A stretch of DNA of 64,000 nucleotides from Diospyros lotus (GCF_014633365.1 NC_068348.1:11674311-11738310), one strand, 5' to 3'; shown: positions 46,690 to 58,720, counted from the stretch's first letter. Program-made: numbers and translations. The notes: a model not told the origin generated them from the sequence alone.

Positions 46690-47663
46690 CATCATACATA
46701 GCTCAGGTATTTAAGCAACACGCTTATTCATCAAATGAATATAAATAAATTCATACTTGTTGTCCAATGTAAGGTTAGGGTACAAAAACAATTTCTATAC
46801 TGAGACCGTGTCCACCTCATGCTATGGTGGTCATAGTCTGTCCACACCTAGTATGAAGTTTGACACTGTTCTAATCGCCTCTCTCCGTGCTATGCACAAA
46901 GGTTCTATGTATCTCTAGTATTCACATCTCAAAATTATATGTGTGACTTTCACACAAAATAATTTTCGATATTAGAAAATTTCAAATGAAATAGAGGAAG
47001 AAGAAGAAGCAGCAAGCGTGGAGAGAAGAAGAAGACTTTAATAAAGAAGTAGAGGTTCAATTAATTGAAAAATAATTAAGGGAGAGATAAAAATTAAAAT
47101 AATTGAGAGAGAGAGAAATTAAATTAAGGGAGAAATAATTCTCTCTCTCTCAATGATTCATTTCAACTATTCCCCCCTTTCTTATTAATTAAACCACTTT
47201 CTCCAAATCTTCCACTTTCTCCAATTATTAAACTTCCTCAACAAATTCCAATTGCAATTCACATCCATCGCCCGCCCTTACCAGCCACTCCAATTTTGTG
47301 CACATGACATCCTAATTATTGGCAACTGAGGGGTTAAGAGTTAACTTTTGACCAACCACTTTTAGAGATATTTTGAGTACATGATGTCAATACCAAACGC
47401 AACACTATATGGTGTATGGCTTTTTAGGTACACTACGTACTAGCAATCAAATAATACCAAAATTCTTTTTCAATATTGGCCAACCCTTTGGCCCATCACC
47501 GAAATGTCTTCAAATCTCGACGACAATCTGAGAGTTCCTGAATAGCGCCTAGCAGTGGTTTAGGATAATATAGGTGGCAATAAAGTCTCACTTCAAGTAA
47601 ATCTATTACGTACAATTAACGATTACTGTGTGCTATAATCCTTCCATCACCTAATGTCTCGAC
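46690..47663. other. Left flank of the CACTA-like element, no gene recognised
   Basis: Unclassified DNA. 46980-47040 is an AAG-rich tract; 47102-47154 forms a hairpin (TTGAGAGAGAGAGAA against TTCTCTCTCTCTCAA). Without the CACTA-like insertion it would join 63198 onward. Confidence 0.4.
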
Positions 47664-47666
47664 TGA

Positions 47667-48240
47667 TACTACAAGAATTTGGAGGTTTTACCCACACATA
47701 AATTACTCACACATATTACACGTGGGTATTTATCCACACATTGATAATCTGTGTGGGTGATTAAATTAGACAAACTCGTTATATTATCCACATTTGTTAT
47801 GTGTGGGTAAATTGATATACCCACACTTATTTTGAAGGAGAAAATTCCCTCCACTTTTAGAGGTTAGCGGGATATTTTTTGGTAAAATTTTAGCTGATGT
47901 GGCATTTATTTTAGATTATATTAGTCACACATATTAATAAATGTTACGCATGTGTGGGTAATTGTTTATAAATTTATCCACAGATAATTACAAATGATAT
48001 ATATGTGTGGGTATCCACGTATGAGCTGATGTGGCAATTTTTTGGATTATATTGTCCACACATATTAATAAATGTTACGTATGTGTGGTTAATGATTTAT
48101 AAACTTACCCACACATAAATTACCCACACATATTATATGTGGCTATTTACTCACACATAATGGTAATATGTGTGGGTGATTAAATTAGACAAACTCATTA
48201 CATTATCCATATTTATTATGTGTGGGTAACTTGATATACC
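47667..48240. repeat. Left subterminal repeat region of the CACTA-like element
   Basis: Many copies, in both orientations, of ACCCACACATA / TGTGTGGGTAA. A larger block repeats with a 419-bp period: GTGTGGGTGATTAAATTAGA at 47751 and 48170, each followed by a TTGATATACCCAC-type junction. The second copy is interrupted at 48240 by the Sirevirus and resumes at 56697. Confidence 0.85.
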
Positions 48241-48860
48241 TGATGTTCTACCCTTGTGCTTAGTTTTGATGATGAAAAACATATGTTATTAAATCCCTAA
48301 GTCATGAATCAAGGTGGTGGTTTTCAACAAAATAAATTTCAAGTGCATTGTTAAAATGAAAACCAAAAAGATTTATGATCTTTTATATTAGTTGGAGATT
48401 AGCATAAACAAGTTTTAAGATCTAAAAAGAATCTCCTTAAAATCGTTGGTCAAAACAATTCTAAGGCAAAAGACCAACTAGAACATGTTTTTGAAAGTGT
48501 GTTCATTTTAGAAAACTATCTCTTGGTATTTTGATATCTAATATCTCTTGGAAATGAAATGGTTTTGATAAATGTCTATATGAATGGTTTTTGATAAATG
48601 TTTATATGAAAATCAATTTCTACTATGTGGATTATATGAATGAAAAAATGAATTTTTAGTATATAAGCTTTGAAGCAAGATATGAAAACTTATAGAAGAA
48701 ATATTGAGTATGGTTGAGAGTGATTTGAAAAACTTGCTTGTTGAGAGTGATTTGTTTCAAAATATACTTTTGATAATCTCAACTTGCTTTCAAGATAATC
48801 AAAATGAGGTTTTAAAAGAATCGAATAAGGATGTATTGAAAATTCAAGTTTTTCTAAAGA

Positions 48861-49193
48861 ATAGTCGACTATCAAGTTCATTCTGTTGACTATGCTTCAA
48901 AATAGTCGACTATTTTTGATGTTCTGTCGACTATTTAAGCATCTGTCGACTATTTTAGCATCTGTCGACTATCGAGTAAAAATAGTCGACTATGCCTTTT
49001 GATCTGTCGACTATTTTTGTTCATAAGTTTCAAAAATTTCTTCATATCTCAGCATCTGTCGACTATTGGAATGTGTCTGTCGACTATTGAAATTTTGTGT
49101 TATAAAATAGTCGACTATTCGTTTTGTCTGTCGACTATTTCTTGCTTTAGTTATAAAAATAGTCAACTATATATTTCTTCTGTCGACTATTTC
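48861..49193. promoter_or_regulatory. GTCGACTAT palindrome array in the 5' LTR
   Basis: Twelve exact GTCGACTAT words plus two variants (TTGACTAT, GTCAACTAT). Four are full 12-bp palindromes, ATAGTCGACTAT. They lie just upstream of the TATA box, and an identical array is at 55643-55975 in the other LTR. Known Sireviruses carry palindromic motifs in this region; a regulatory function is inferred. Confidence 0.8.
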
Positions 49194-49277
49194 TTTTTGC
49201 AGAAAGTTCCAACGGCTATTTTTTCAAATCCCAACGGCTCCAAACGGCTATATTTCTCTTCAACTTCGTGGGACACT

Positions 49278-49285
49278 TATATATA
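49278..49285 (+). promoter_or_regulatory. TATA box of the Sirevirus 5' LTR
   Basis: TATATATA in GGGACACTTATATATACATG, about 85 bp after the palindrome array; duplicated at 56060-56067 in the 3' LTR. Confidence 0.6.
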
Positions 49286-49916
49286 CATGTGATAGATGAT
49301 CAAGAGGAGGCTAATGGATGGGAATGAATTGATTTGAGCTTACGGTTTATATTCCTTTGTATTTACAGTGTTCTGGGCTTTCATTGTTATACTTTTCTCT
49401 CCAAGGCTTTATTCTATTATTGTTAATACATTCATTTAAGCCTTGTTTAATCTTGAGAGACATTGTAACTAAGAGATTCATCTCTTAGATCCTCTCATAT
49501 TCTACATTTCTTTTTCTTCCTAGCTTGTGTAGCTAGAGGGCCCAATTCAGTGGGAGGTTTTTGTAATTCCTAGTCTTGGACTAGAGGACCTACTTGGTTT
49601 AAGTAGGGGGTTTTAGTGGATGGTTTGAAAAATCCTTAGTGAGGAGCTAAGGTAGTGGATTAGGCTTGGGTTAAGCCGAACCACTATAAATCTTGGTGTT
49701 CTTGTGTGCTTGTGTTCTTTAAATCATCTTTATCTTTCCAAGCATTCCTTAATTCCTCACTTGTTTCACTCTTGTCATTTTATATGCTTCTCGTTTTAAA
49801 TCATTAAAACTTCAACCTGTATTAAAAAGTTTTTCAAGTTATTTCTACCAAGTTTTTAAAATAACCAATTCACCCCCCCTCTTGGTGTGTGCCATAGAAC
49901 CTACTGTTCTAACAAT

Positions 49917-49928
49917 TGGTATCAGAGC
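49917..49928 (+). other. Primer binding site, initiator tRNA-Met type
   Basis: TGGTATCAGAGC two bases after the LTR end. Confidence 0.95.
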
Positions 49929-49970
49929 CTAACTCCCTGTTTCAAGGTTTAACAACCTAAGGAGAGATCC

Positions 49971-51245
49971 ATGGCTCTTAAGGAAGGTTATCCTACAAAT
50001 GTGGCACCGTACTTTGATGGTTCTTATTATGATTTTTGGAGAAAAAGGATTTGTATTTACTTGCAATCTATTGATTTTAATTTGTGGTATATTGTAGAAA
50101 AAGGATTTGTTTCAAAACCAAAATCCGTTTGGAGTGAAGATGATAAAAACAGTTTTGTTTTAAATATCAAAGCTATGAAAATTTTGCATCAAGCTTTACT
50201 TGAAGATGTTTATGCAAAAATTTCTAAGTGCTCTAGTGCTAAAGAGATATTGAGTACTCTTGATTCATTATATCTCTCTGACAAGTCTTGTGAGCATGTT
50301 GATGAAAATTTACAGGTTAAAAATTTATTGAATCATCAACAAATAGAGGAGAAAGAAAGTTCCCATACCTCTAGTGAAGAAAGCTCAAACACGTGCCTCA
50401 TGGTAAATGAAGAAGAGGAGGTAACCTCTACTTCTACTGTCAATTTTAATGATTGTAATGATATTAAAAATGATCATGAGTCTAGTTCTTCGTATGCTTA
50501 TGTTGATGACAGTGAGAATGATTTTTCAAATGAAGAGTTATTGAATGCTTTGAATGATTTATATGAAAATTTTGAAAATCTATGTTTGAAAAATAAAACT
50601 GTTAAAAAGAAATTAGATTTACTGTCAAAAGAATTGGAAGTTTTAAAATCTAAGAATGAATATTTGATTACTTCCAATAAAGAATTCTTAAAGGAAAAAT
50701 TTTTGGAAGAATTTGAATTGAAATCCTCGAACAGTGCATTAAATGAGAAATCCATTTTAAAAGAGGAGATTTCAAATTCTTGTGATCATGAAATAGGTGT
50801 TCAAAATTTTATTAGTCAAAGAGCTAATGTCAAAAGCTCACCTTCACACACCTCTCATGATATTAAATGTTTTTATTGTTGCAAGAAAGGCCACATTGCA
50901 TTTTGTTGTCCTTTTAAAAGGAAATCAACTAGTGGTCCTAATTTGAAATGGATTCCTAAGGGAACTAAGGTGTCTACTGTTTCCAATATTAAACCCCAAG
51001 GATCCAAGTATGTTTTGAAACCTAAAAATGATCATTTTAAGAGAAATGTGCATAAGGATAAAAGGAAAATGAATTTCAAACGAAAACCCTTTGCTACACA
51101 TCCTAGTCATTGGTATCATTTTGAACATAAAGGTTTCATAACAAAACATCCACATAAGCTAAAACAAGTTTGGGTTCCTAAGGAGGAGCTCTATGCTAAC
51201 ATGGGTGAACCCAAGGTGGTTTGGGCACCAAAGGCTTGTGGATAG
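49971..51245 (+). CDS. Sirevirus Gag, open but internally shortened
   Basis: 424 residues from the ATG after AGAGATCC. The N-terminus (APYFDGSYYDFWRKRICIYL) is the DUF4219/UBN2-type gag start. A serine/acid-rich linker follows, then a long coiled coil (residues about 185-265, NALNDLYENFENLCLKNKTV) and a CCHC knuckle (CFYCCKKGHIAFCC, CX2CX4HX4C) near residue 300. A basic C-terminus ends VVWAPKACG. Compared with usual copia Gag the UBN2 region is cut short: after LSTLDSLYLSDKS it passes almost at once to the linker, losing roughly 100 residues by my estimate. Whether it still assembles particles is unknown. Confidence 0.85.
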   Translation: MALKEGYPTNVAPYFDGSYYDFWRKRICIYLQSIDFNLWYIVEKGFVSKPKSVWSEDDKNSFVLNIKAMKILHQALLEDVYAKISKCSSAKEILSTLDSLYLSDKSCEHVDENLQVKNLLNHQQIEEKESSHTSSEESSNTCLMVNEEEEVTSTSTVNFNDCNDIKNDHESSSSYAYVDDSENDFSNEELLNALNDLYENFENLCLKNKTVKKKLDLLSKELEVLKSKNEYLITSNKEFLKEKFLEEFELKSSNSALNEKSILKEEISNSCDHEIGVQNFISQRANVKSSPSHTSHDIKCFYCCKKGHIAFCCPFKRKSTSGPNLKWIPKGTKVSTVSNIKPQGSKYVLKPKNDHFKRNVHKDKRKMNFKRKPFATHPSHWYHFEHKGFITKHPHKLKQVWVPKEELYANMGEPKVVWAPKACG

Positions 51246-54200
51246 TTATTTGTGCAGGTTGCTTGACATCCAAATGAAATTTAAAGTGAAATCCTTGCGG
51301 ATGGATCAAGCATGAAGGAAAGAGGAAGTGAACAAGAAGATCACTCCTTATCTTACCAACCAAGAGTAAGAGATTTTTGAATTTCATCCTTGGTGGTATA
51401 TTTCTTTCCCTAAACTCTCTGTTTATAAGTTTTGATGATTTTGAGTTATAAGTGTGGCTTTATGATTTTGTTGAAAACTTATATTGATTTCTAAAATTAA
51501 GAGAGAGTTATAGTGTTGTGATATATGCATTGACTAAGGGGGAGAATAACATTTGTTGATATGTGCTGAAAAATGTGTTTGTGGTAAATGGCCTTAAACA
51601 TATCTTGATCATTGTTACCGATTATGTGATATGAATCATAATAAATGCATTGATGCTAATTCTTGTAAGGTTACATGTATAAAAAAAAATGAGACATACA
51701 ATATGCTTTAATGTCAATTTATGTGAAGTATTTTGTCTCAAAACAAAGGAAATGAAGATCATAGAAAATAGGATAGAATTTGTGCATAGACTTATTCTTA
51801 GTATAAGAGAAATGCTTAGTATAATTCATATCTCAAATATTTATCTATGGCATAATAGACTAAGTCATGCAAATATGAATATGCTTCTATAATCTATCCA
51901 AACATGATCTTGTTGAGAAATTGCCTAAAGCTTAAATATGAAAAATATTTGTGAGGCATCCATGAAAGGCTAACAAATAAGTATATCATTTAAGCCTTCA
52001 AAACTTGGCTATGTCATAAAAGACTAGGTCATGTGAGCATGAATGTTGTTGACTATCTATCCAACGTGATTTTGTTGAGAGATTGCCTATGAACAAATAT
52101 GAAAGAAACCACATTTGTGGTGCATGAATGAAAAGCAAATAAATAAGTTTATGCTTAAAAATGAGGGTTCAACCCTTAGGCCTGTAAGTTTACTTCATTT
52201 AGATATTTGTGGTCCTATGAGAACTCTAAACTTAGGTGAAAAATAATATGTGCTAGTTATTATGAATGATTACTCTAGGTTCACTTAATAATATTTCATA
52301 TATCTAAGAGTGAAACATTTAGCCCATTTGAAATATTTTCAAAAGATAAAAGTATGTGTATTTCAAAAATCAGAAAGTGAACATGGGGATTTTTTGAAAT
52401 GAACAATTCAAGCACTATTGTGATGAAAATGGTATTGGTCATAATTTTCTAGTGCTAGAACAAAATGAGGTAGTTGAAAAGAAAAATAGATCTTTACAAA
52501 AAATGGCTAGAATTGTGCTATGTGACAAAATTCCTTTTTAGTCTAAGCCATTAACACCTCATGCTACATGTTGAATGGGATTTTTATAAAGCCTATCTTA
52601 AAGAAAACCCCTATGAGTTATAAACCAAATATTCCATATTTTCATGTTTTTTGCAGTACATGTTTTATTCTTAACAATGGTAAAAACTCTTTAGAAAAGA
52701 TTTGATGAAAGAATTTTCTTAAGATATTCTACTCAAAGTAAAGCATATAGAGTATTTAATAATATGACTCTAAAAATAGAAGAATCTATTCTAGTTACAG
52801 TTAATTATGTGAGGGTTGAAGTTCCAAAACCCAAGGAAAGTGGTGATAAAGAATTAGGATAAAGATTTGAAAAATTCTCATTAGATCATTAGAATCAAAT
52901 CTATCAAATGATAATAAGCTTAATTGCTTAATGAAGAAAATGTAGCTCATGAAAAGAGAAAATCATCATTTCTAAGAGAAAATGTGTGCAAGATAATGAG
53001 ATCATAGAAAATGTTTCTAGAAAAATTAGAACAAGATCTTCTCATTAGAAATAAGTGTTAATATGATGTCTTTATATCTCAAGAAAGCCAAAAAGCATTA
53101 AGAAAGCCTTGAATGATGAAAATTGGTTTATGGCTATGCAAGAAGGGCTAAATAAATTTGAAAGAAGTGATGTATGCGATTGGTTCCAAGACCTAAAGAT
53201 CACCCAACCATATGAACCAAATGATTGTTTAGAATCAAAATGGATAAAAGAAGAATTGAGCTAGATTAGTAGCTTAAGGGTATAGTTTAAAAAAAAAAAA
53301 AAAATACATCTTCTTAAGAAATTTAATATTTCCAGCCTCTCAAAAGAATAGTTCATCAAGCCTAAACAAATATGGGAAATGCCAAATGGTGGACAATGAG
53401 CTATATAGAAATATGATTGGACCATTGCTATATTCTATAGCTAATAGGATGAACATTGTGTTTAGTGTTTGCCTATATGCTAGATTTCAATCCAATCCTA
53501 AGAAATCCCATCTTGGAGGCAAAATGGCTAAAAAGAACACTAGTGATCCATGTTAAGTTATAAGATATTTCCTAGTGTCTCTGTTTAAGAGAAACTCAAA
53601 TTCCATTCCATTCTTGTTCACTAAAGGTGAATATGTAGTTGCTCAAATCCTATGGATGGAACAAAAAGACTATGGCATAAATCTCCACAATATTCCAAAT
53701 CAAATGTGCAAATACAAATGCTATAGCCCTAGCAAAAATTCAAGGAATCTTGCTAAAAAAGAAAATATCAAATGGTATCATGTCCAAATCTATTGGAAAT
53801 CAAACTCTAGATAAATCCCCATCAATCCTTGAGTTCAAGTGATTTTATCTAAAGAAGTTTCGATCCTTCATGTCTCTCAAATCTATCATTGGTTAAATCA
53901 AAGGGCTTTGCCGTCAATCTCTTAGATCTCAAAAAATTGATGAATGATATATTCTTGATGGCATATAGTATTCATGTCTTGAATCATTTATAATGCTATT
54001 TTTCTTGTATGAAATAGCTTGATTATCTTTGTGTGACAAATGAATACTTGAGTATAAAATCATGCTTTATTTGCTAAAGGATCATCTTGCTTCTTGAAGT
54101 TATCTATATGTAATGATCCTATGTGATTACAAGTATGGCTAATATTATCAAAAGACAAATGTATGTTCTTAAAGCCTATCCTTAATATGTCTTGCATTAA

Positions 54201-54390
54201 ATTTGTCATAACTTGTTTAGATTTATGTTTTTGGATGACCACTTATTCTTTGAATATATATGTGAGTGCATGTGGTTCATTCCTCAAATTTATGATCATT
54301 GTTATATTTTACTCTTGTGAAAATCATTTGAATTGAGACAAATTACTATTCTATTTTTATATGAAAAATGTCTTTATATCTTAAAACCTC
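51246..54390 (+). pseudogene. Decayed Sirevirus pol (integrase, reverse transcriptase, RNase H remnants)
   Basis: Pieces in the right order but in changing frames with many stops: GAG-pre-integrase LWHNRLSHANMNML (51848-51890); integrase core pieces GPMRTLNLGE (about 52210), YVLVIMNDYSRF and VVEKKNRSLQKMARIVL (about 52470); reverse transcriptase start KKALNDENWFMAMQEGL (about 53105). Then comes a poly-A interruption (53288) and a jump to the RT/RNase H connection MIGPLLYSIANRMNI (about 53415), SVCLYARFQSNPKKSHL and KGEYVVAQILWM (53630). The reverse transcriptase core with its YVDD motif is missing. It cannot supply enzymes for its own movement. Confidence 0.85.
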
Positions 54391-54397
54391 CCGTATA

Positions 54398-55022
54398 AGT
54401 TTAAGGGGGAGTCTTTTTCAAAGAGAGTCTTTCTATTTGCTTGAAATGATTTATTTCACTCCTATATTGATCATTTAATGTATATGCCTCTTATATGATG
54501 AATGGCTATGCATTTGATCTAGTGCTTTGATTGTTTAAATATGAGTGATTACTTTGAAAGATATAGATTGGCTCTGATATGATCATGAGTTTGCAATATG
54601 GTATGAAAATTTTTTTTGGCATCTCATGAAAAATGTTTTTTTTATATATATGACACGTGCTGAAAAATTATATATGTTTGATATTAACAATGTCATCTTA
54701 AGGGGGAGCTATCTCTAGTTTTGAAAACTATCTTTACTTGATTCTGTTTATCTCCAATTCCTTTCTATTGAAAAGATTTTGGTTTAAGGGGGAGATTATC
54801 TATTTTAAGATTTGTGAAATCGTTTGAAATGTTTTTATTTCAAAATGAAGTTTTTCAAACTATCGTTGGGGGAACGTTAAAAAAGGGGGAGAGATATTAT
54901 CTTTTGGTTTAAGGAGGTTTCTATTATTTTTTTTTAAGTATTGCCTTTTTGATTTATGACAAAAAGGGGGAGAGATTTGTGAAATTGATTTTAAGTTTTG
55001 TCATCCTCAAAAAGGGGGAGAT
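54398..55022 (+). other. Cluster of polypurine tracts before the 3' LTR
   Basis: AAGGGGGAG-type tracts at about 54401, 54700, 54786, 54882, 54961 and 55009; the last (AAAAAGGGGGAG, 55009-55020) abuts the 3' LTR and is the functional plus-strand primer site. A further tract sits at 51538. Multiple tracts here are a known Sirevirus feature. Confidence 0.85.
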
Positions 55023-56696
55023 TGATGTTCTACCCTTGTGCTTAGTTTTGATGATGAAAAACATATGTTATTAAATCCCTAAGTCATGAATCAAGGTGGT
55101 GGTTTTCAACAAAATAAATTTCAAGTGCATTGTTAAAATGAAAACCAAAAAGATTTATGATCTTTTATATTAGTTGGAGATTAGCATAAACAAGTTTTAA
55201 GATCTAAAAAGAATCTCCTTAAAATCGTTGGTCAAAACAATTCTAAGGCAAAAGACCAACTAGAACATGTTTTTGAAAGTGTGTTCATTTTAGAAAACTA
55301 TCTCTTGGTATTTTGATATCTAATATCTCTTGGAAATGAAATGGTTTTGATAAATGTCTATATGAATGGTTTTTGATAAATGTTTATATGAAAATCAATT
55401 TCTACTATGTGGATTATATGAATGAAAAAATGAATTTTTAGTATATAAGCTTTGAAGCAAGATATGAAAACTTATAGAAGAAATATTGAGTATGGTTGAG
55501 AGTGATTTGAAAAACTTGCTTGTTGAGAGTGATTTGTTTCAAAATATACTTTTGATAATCTCAACTTGCTTTCAAGATAATCAAAATGAGGTTTTAAAAG
55601 AATCGAATAAGGATGTATTGAAAATTCAAGTTTTTCTAAAGAATAGTCGACTATCAGGTTCATTCTGTTGACTATGCTTCAAAATAGTCGACTATTTTTG
55701 ATGTTCTGTCGACTATTTAAGCATCTGTCGACTATTTTAGCATCTGTCGACTATCGAGTAAAAATAGTCGACTATGCCTTTTGATCTGTCGACTATTTTT
55801 GTTCATAAGTTTCAAAAATTTCTTCATATCTCAGCATCTGTCGACTATTGGAATGTGTCTGTCGACTATTGAAATTTTGTGTTATAAAATAGTCGACTAT
55901 TCGTTTTGTCTGTCGACTATTTCTTGCTTTAGTTATAAAAATAGTCAACTATATATTTCTTCTGTCGACTATTTCTTTTTGCAGAAAGTTCCAACGGCTA
56001 TTTTTTCAAATCCCAACGGCTCCAAACGGCTATATTTCTCTTCAACTTCGTGGGACACTTATATATACATGTGATAGATGATCAAGAGGAGGCTAATGGA
56101 TGGGAATGAATTGATTTGAGCTTACGGTTTATATTCCTTTGTATTTACAGTGTTCTGGGCTTTCATTGTTATACTTTTCTCTCCAAGGCTTTATTCTATT
56201 ATTGTTAATACATTCATTTAAGCCTTGTTTAATCTTGAGAGACATTGTAACTAAGAGATTCATCTCTTAGATCCTCTCATATTCTACATTTCTTTTTCTT
56301 CCTAGCTTGTGTAGCTAGAGGGCCCAATTCAGTGGGAGGTTTTTGTAATTCCTAGTCTTGGACTAGAGGACCTACTTGGTTTAAGTAGGGGGTTTTAGTG
56401 GATGGTTTGAAAAATCCTTAGTGAGGAGCTAAGGTAGTGGATTAGGCTTGGGTTAAGCCGAACCACTATAAATCTTGGTGTTCTTGTGTGCTTGTGTTCT
56501 TTAAATCATCTTTATCTTTCCAAGCATTCCTTAATTCCTCACTTGTTTCACTCTTGTCATTTTATATGCTTCTCGTTTTAAATCATTAAAACTTCAACCT
56601 GTATTAAAAAGTTTTTCAAGTTATTTCTACCAAGTTTTTAAAATAACCAATTCACCCCCCCTCTTGGTGTGTGCCATAGAACCTACTGTTCTAACA
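55023..56696 (+). repeat. 3' LTR of the Sirevirus
   Basis: Same 1674 bp as the 5' LTR shifted by 6782, ending CTGTTCTAACA and followed by the ATACC duplication. One difference was noticed (CTATCAGG against CTATCAAG). Confidence 0.95.
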
Positions 56697-57040
56697 ATAC
56701 CCACTCTTATTTTAGTAGAAAAATTCCCTCAACTTTCAAAGATTGGTGGGATATTTTTTAGTAAAATTTTAACTGATGTGGCATTTATTTTGGATTATAT
56801 TGCCCACACATATTAATAAATGTTAAACATGTGTGGGTAATTGTTTATAAACTTACCCACACATAATTACAAAAGTTATATTTGTGTGGATACTACATAT
56901 TAGTAGAATTAGTAATTTTTTGAATTATATTCCCTACACATATTAATAAATGTTATGTATGTGTGGGTAATTATTTTTAAACTTACCCACACATAATTAC
57001 AAATGTTATATATATGTGGATATCCACGTATCTATGATTT
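56697..57040. repeat. Continuation of the left CACTA-like subterminal repeats
   Basis: Resumes the interrupted repeat (CCCACTCTTATTTTAGTAG) and carries more ACCCACACAT / ATGTGTGGGTAA words and the TGATGTGGCATTTATTTT block also seen at 47893 and 48022. Confidence 0.85.
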
Positions 57041-58549
57041 TATACTTAAATTACAAAACTACGTTATTTTAATTTTTATAATTTAAAATAATTTATTTTT
57101 TATTTTATTTACAAGTACAAATAATAAACCTAAAACTAAATTTCTATACTAAAATTCCGTTTTCCTTAAATCTCAGGCTCTTTTGCTCATCTGCTTATTT
57201 CTAAAATTCCTAAAACCTTAACAAATACACAGTACCATTAAGCTCATAACAAGTTTCTATGGAGCTTGAGACAAAGTTTCGAAACTCTAGACCTTTTTTC
57301 GTCCTTTGCAACGTTTATCATACTGGTTAATTTTCAAGTCTATCTCGGTCTCTTTTAACCTTGTTTATGATCCCATCACATTTGTTTTCTTCTTTTCCTT
57401 CTCTTTTCTCTGATTGTTTTTTGTTTTTATGGTTATATTTATAGTTTTTTTCTTATTGAATCTATTTTCATTAATTCTAAACATAGAAGAATTATTAAAA
57501 TTTAACTAACACTATTATAAGTAATTCTTAATATAATTTTGTAAATGCACTAATATAATTATTAAGCTATCATAATTAAATATTAATTATTTATTGATAA
57601 TATAATATATTAAAAATTATGAACATATTAAAAAGAATACGATATATGATGTGGATCGTGTTGCATTAGTGTATTTGGACAAGCACAATGGAAAGAATTT
57701 GAAGATATGGTCGTAGTGATCAGTGTTCGATCTTATCGGCGTAGATGTGTTCAACCCTGATCTCCTCCTCACTATGCTCTGCTTCATTTTGATTTTGTTG
57801 ATAAGTTACACTACAAAAAAATAGAGTTATTAATGACTAAATATAAATCTTGTTGTTATAAGATAAATTTTAACAACAGGCTAAATAAGAAATCGTTAAT
57901 AAACCATTTTCTCATCATTATTGACTAAAATTTTTAATTCTAACCATTAAATAATAATAAAAATTATTAAGATTTAAGTACTACTTATATAAACAATTCC
58001 AATATAATTATATTTTTCTGTAAATGCACAAATTATTATTTTAAATTATTATTTTATTAGTTATCATAATCATAAATTATTATTATTCAATATTTTAGAT
58101 TATTATTTCAAATTATTATTTATTAGTTATCATAATCATAAATTATTTTTTTTATTAATTAAATAATTATTTTCATAAATTATTTTATTTTTATCAATTA
58201 AATAATTAATAATATTATTTGTATAAATTATTTTATTTTTATTTAAAAAATAAATATTAAAAAAAAAAAAACAAAAACGTGGGCGGGAACTACTCCCGCC
58301 GTATCTCTCTCTCTCCATCTCCCCTTCTCCTTCCCCAAATCGCCAAATCTAACCCTAACTCACCCCTCTCTTTCTCTCTTTATCTATCTATCTGTGAAGT
58401 ACTCCCGCGATCGACCCACTCTGCTGCCTCTGCTTTCGGTTGCCACGCTGCCTCCGCCTCTAGTTGCCTCCACCTCTAGCTAGATTGGGCTTCGCCTCCG
58501 TGTCCGCTGCTACCAGATCGGCCTCTAAAAAAGTATATGTATATATAAA

Positions 58550-58720
58550 TTCTGTGTGTGTATATGTAGTCTGCGTGTATATATATTCTGTGTGTGTATA
58601 TGTATTATGTGTGTATATGTGTATTCTGTGTGTATGTATATATGTATTTTGGGTGTATATGTATTCTATGTGAGAATATGTATATGTATATATATGTGTG
58701 TGCATATATTCTGTGTGAGT
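58550..58720. repeat. TGTGTATATGTATTC-type microsatellite
   Basis: Imperfect repeats of about 25 bp built from TTCTGTGTGTATATGTA; ORFs called here on both strands are repeat translations. Confidence 0.85.

Larger units (their letters stand above)
48241..49914 (+). repeat. 5' LTR of the Sirevirus
   Basis: Starts TGATGTTCTACCC, ends CTGTTCTAACA. U3 holds the GTCGACTAT array (48861-49193); TATATATA is at 49278-49285, and CACCCCCCCTCTTGG lies near the end of U5. Repeated ORF calls inside (48690-49292) are non-coding. Confidence 0.95.
48241..56696 (+). mobile_element. Complete Sirevirus-like Ty1/copia element (TSD ATACC)
   Basis: 8456 bp: LTR 48241-49914, primer site 49917-49928, gag, decayed pol, a run of polypurine tracts and LTR 55023-56696. 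ATACC flanks both ends (48236-48240, 56697-56701). Large gag with coiled coil and zinc knuckle, clustered AAGGGGGAG tracts before the 3' LTR and palindromes in the LTR are known Sirevirus traits. The two 1674-bp LTRs look identical but for one A/G substitution seen (48875 versus 55657). Pol carries many stops, so this is a young copy of a non-autonomous form. Confidence 0.92.

Noticed and set aside
47667..48240. CRISPR-like array of ACCCACACATA repeats
   Set aside because: Irregular spacing, both orientations and placement at transposon ends in a plant genome; typical CACTA subterminal repeats.
48690..49292. Conserved pair of ORFs, repeated at 55472-56074
   Set aside because: They are identical only because they lie in the two LTRs of one element; no protein similarity.
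57807..57822. End of a second CACTA-like element nested in the first
   Set aside because: CACTACAAAAAAAT is suggestive, but no inverted partner or 3-bp duplication was found.
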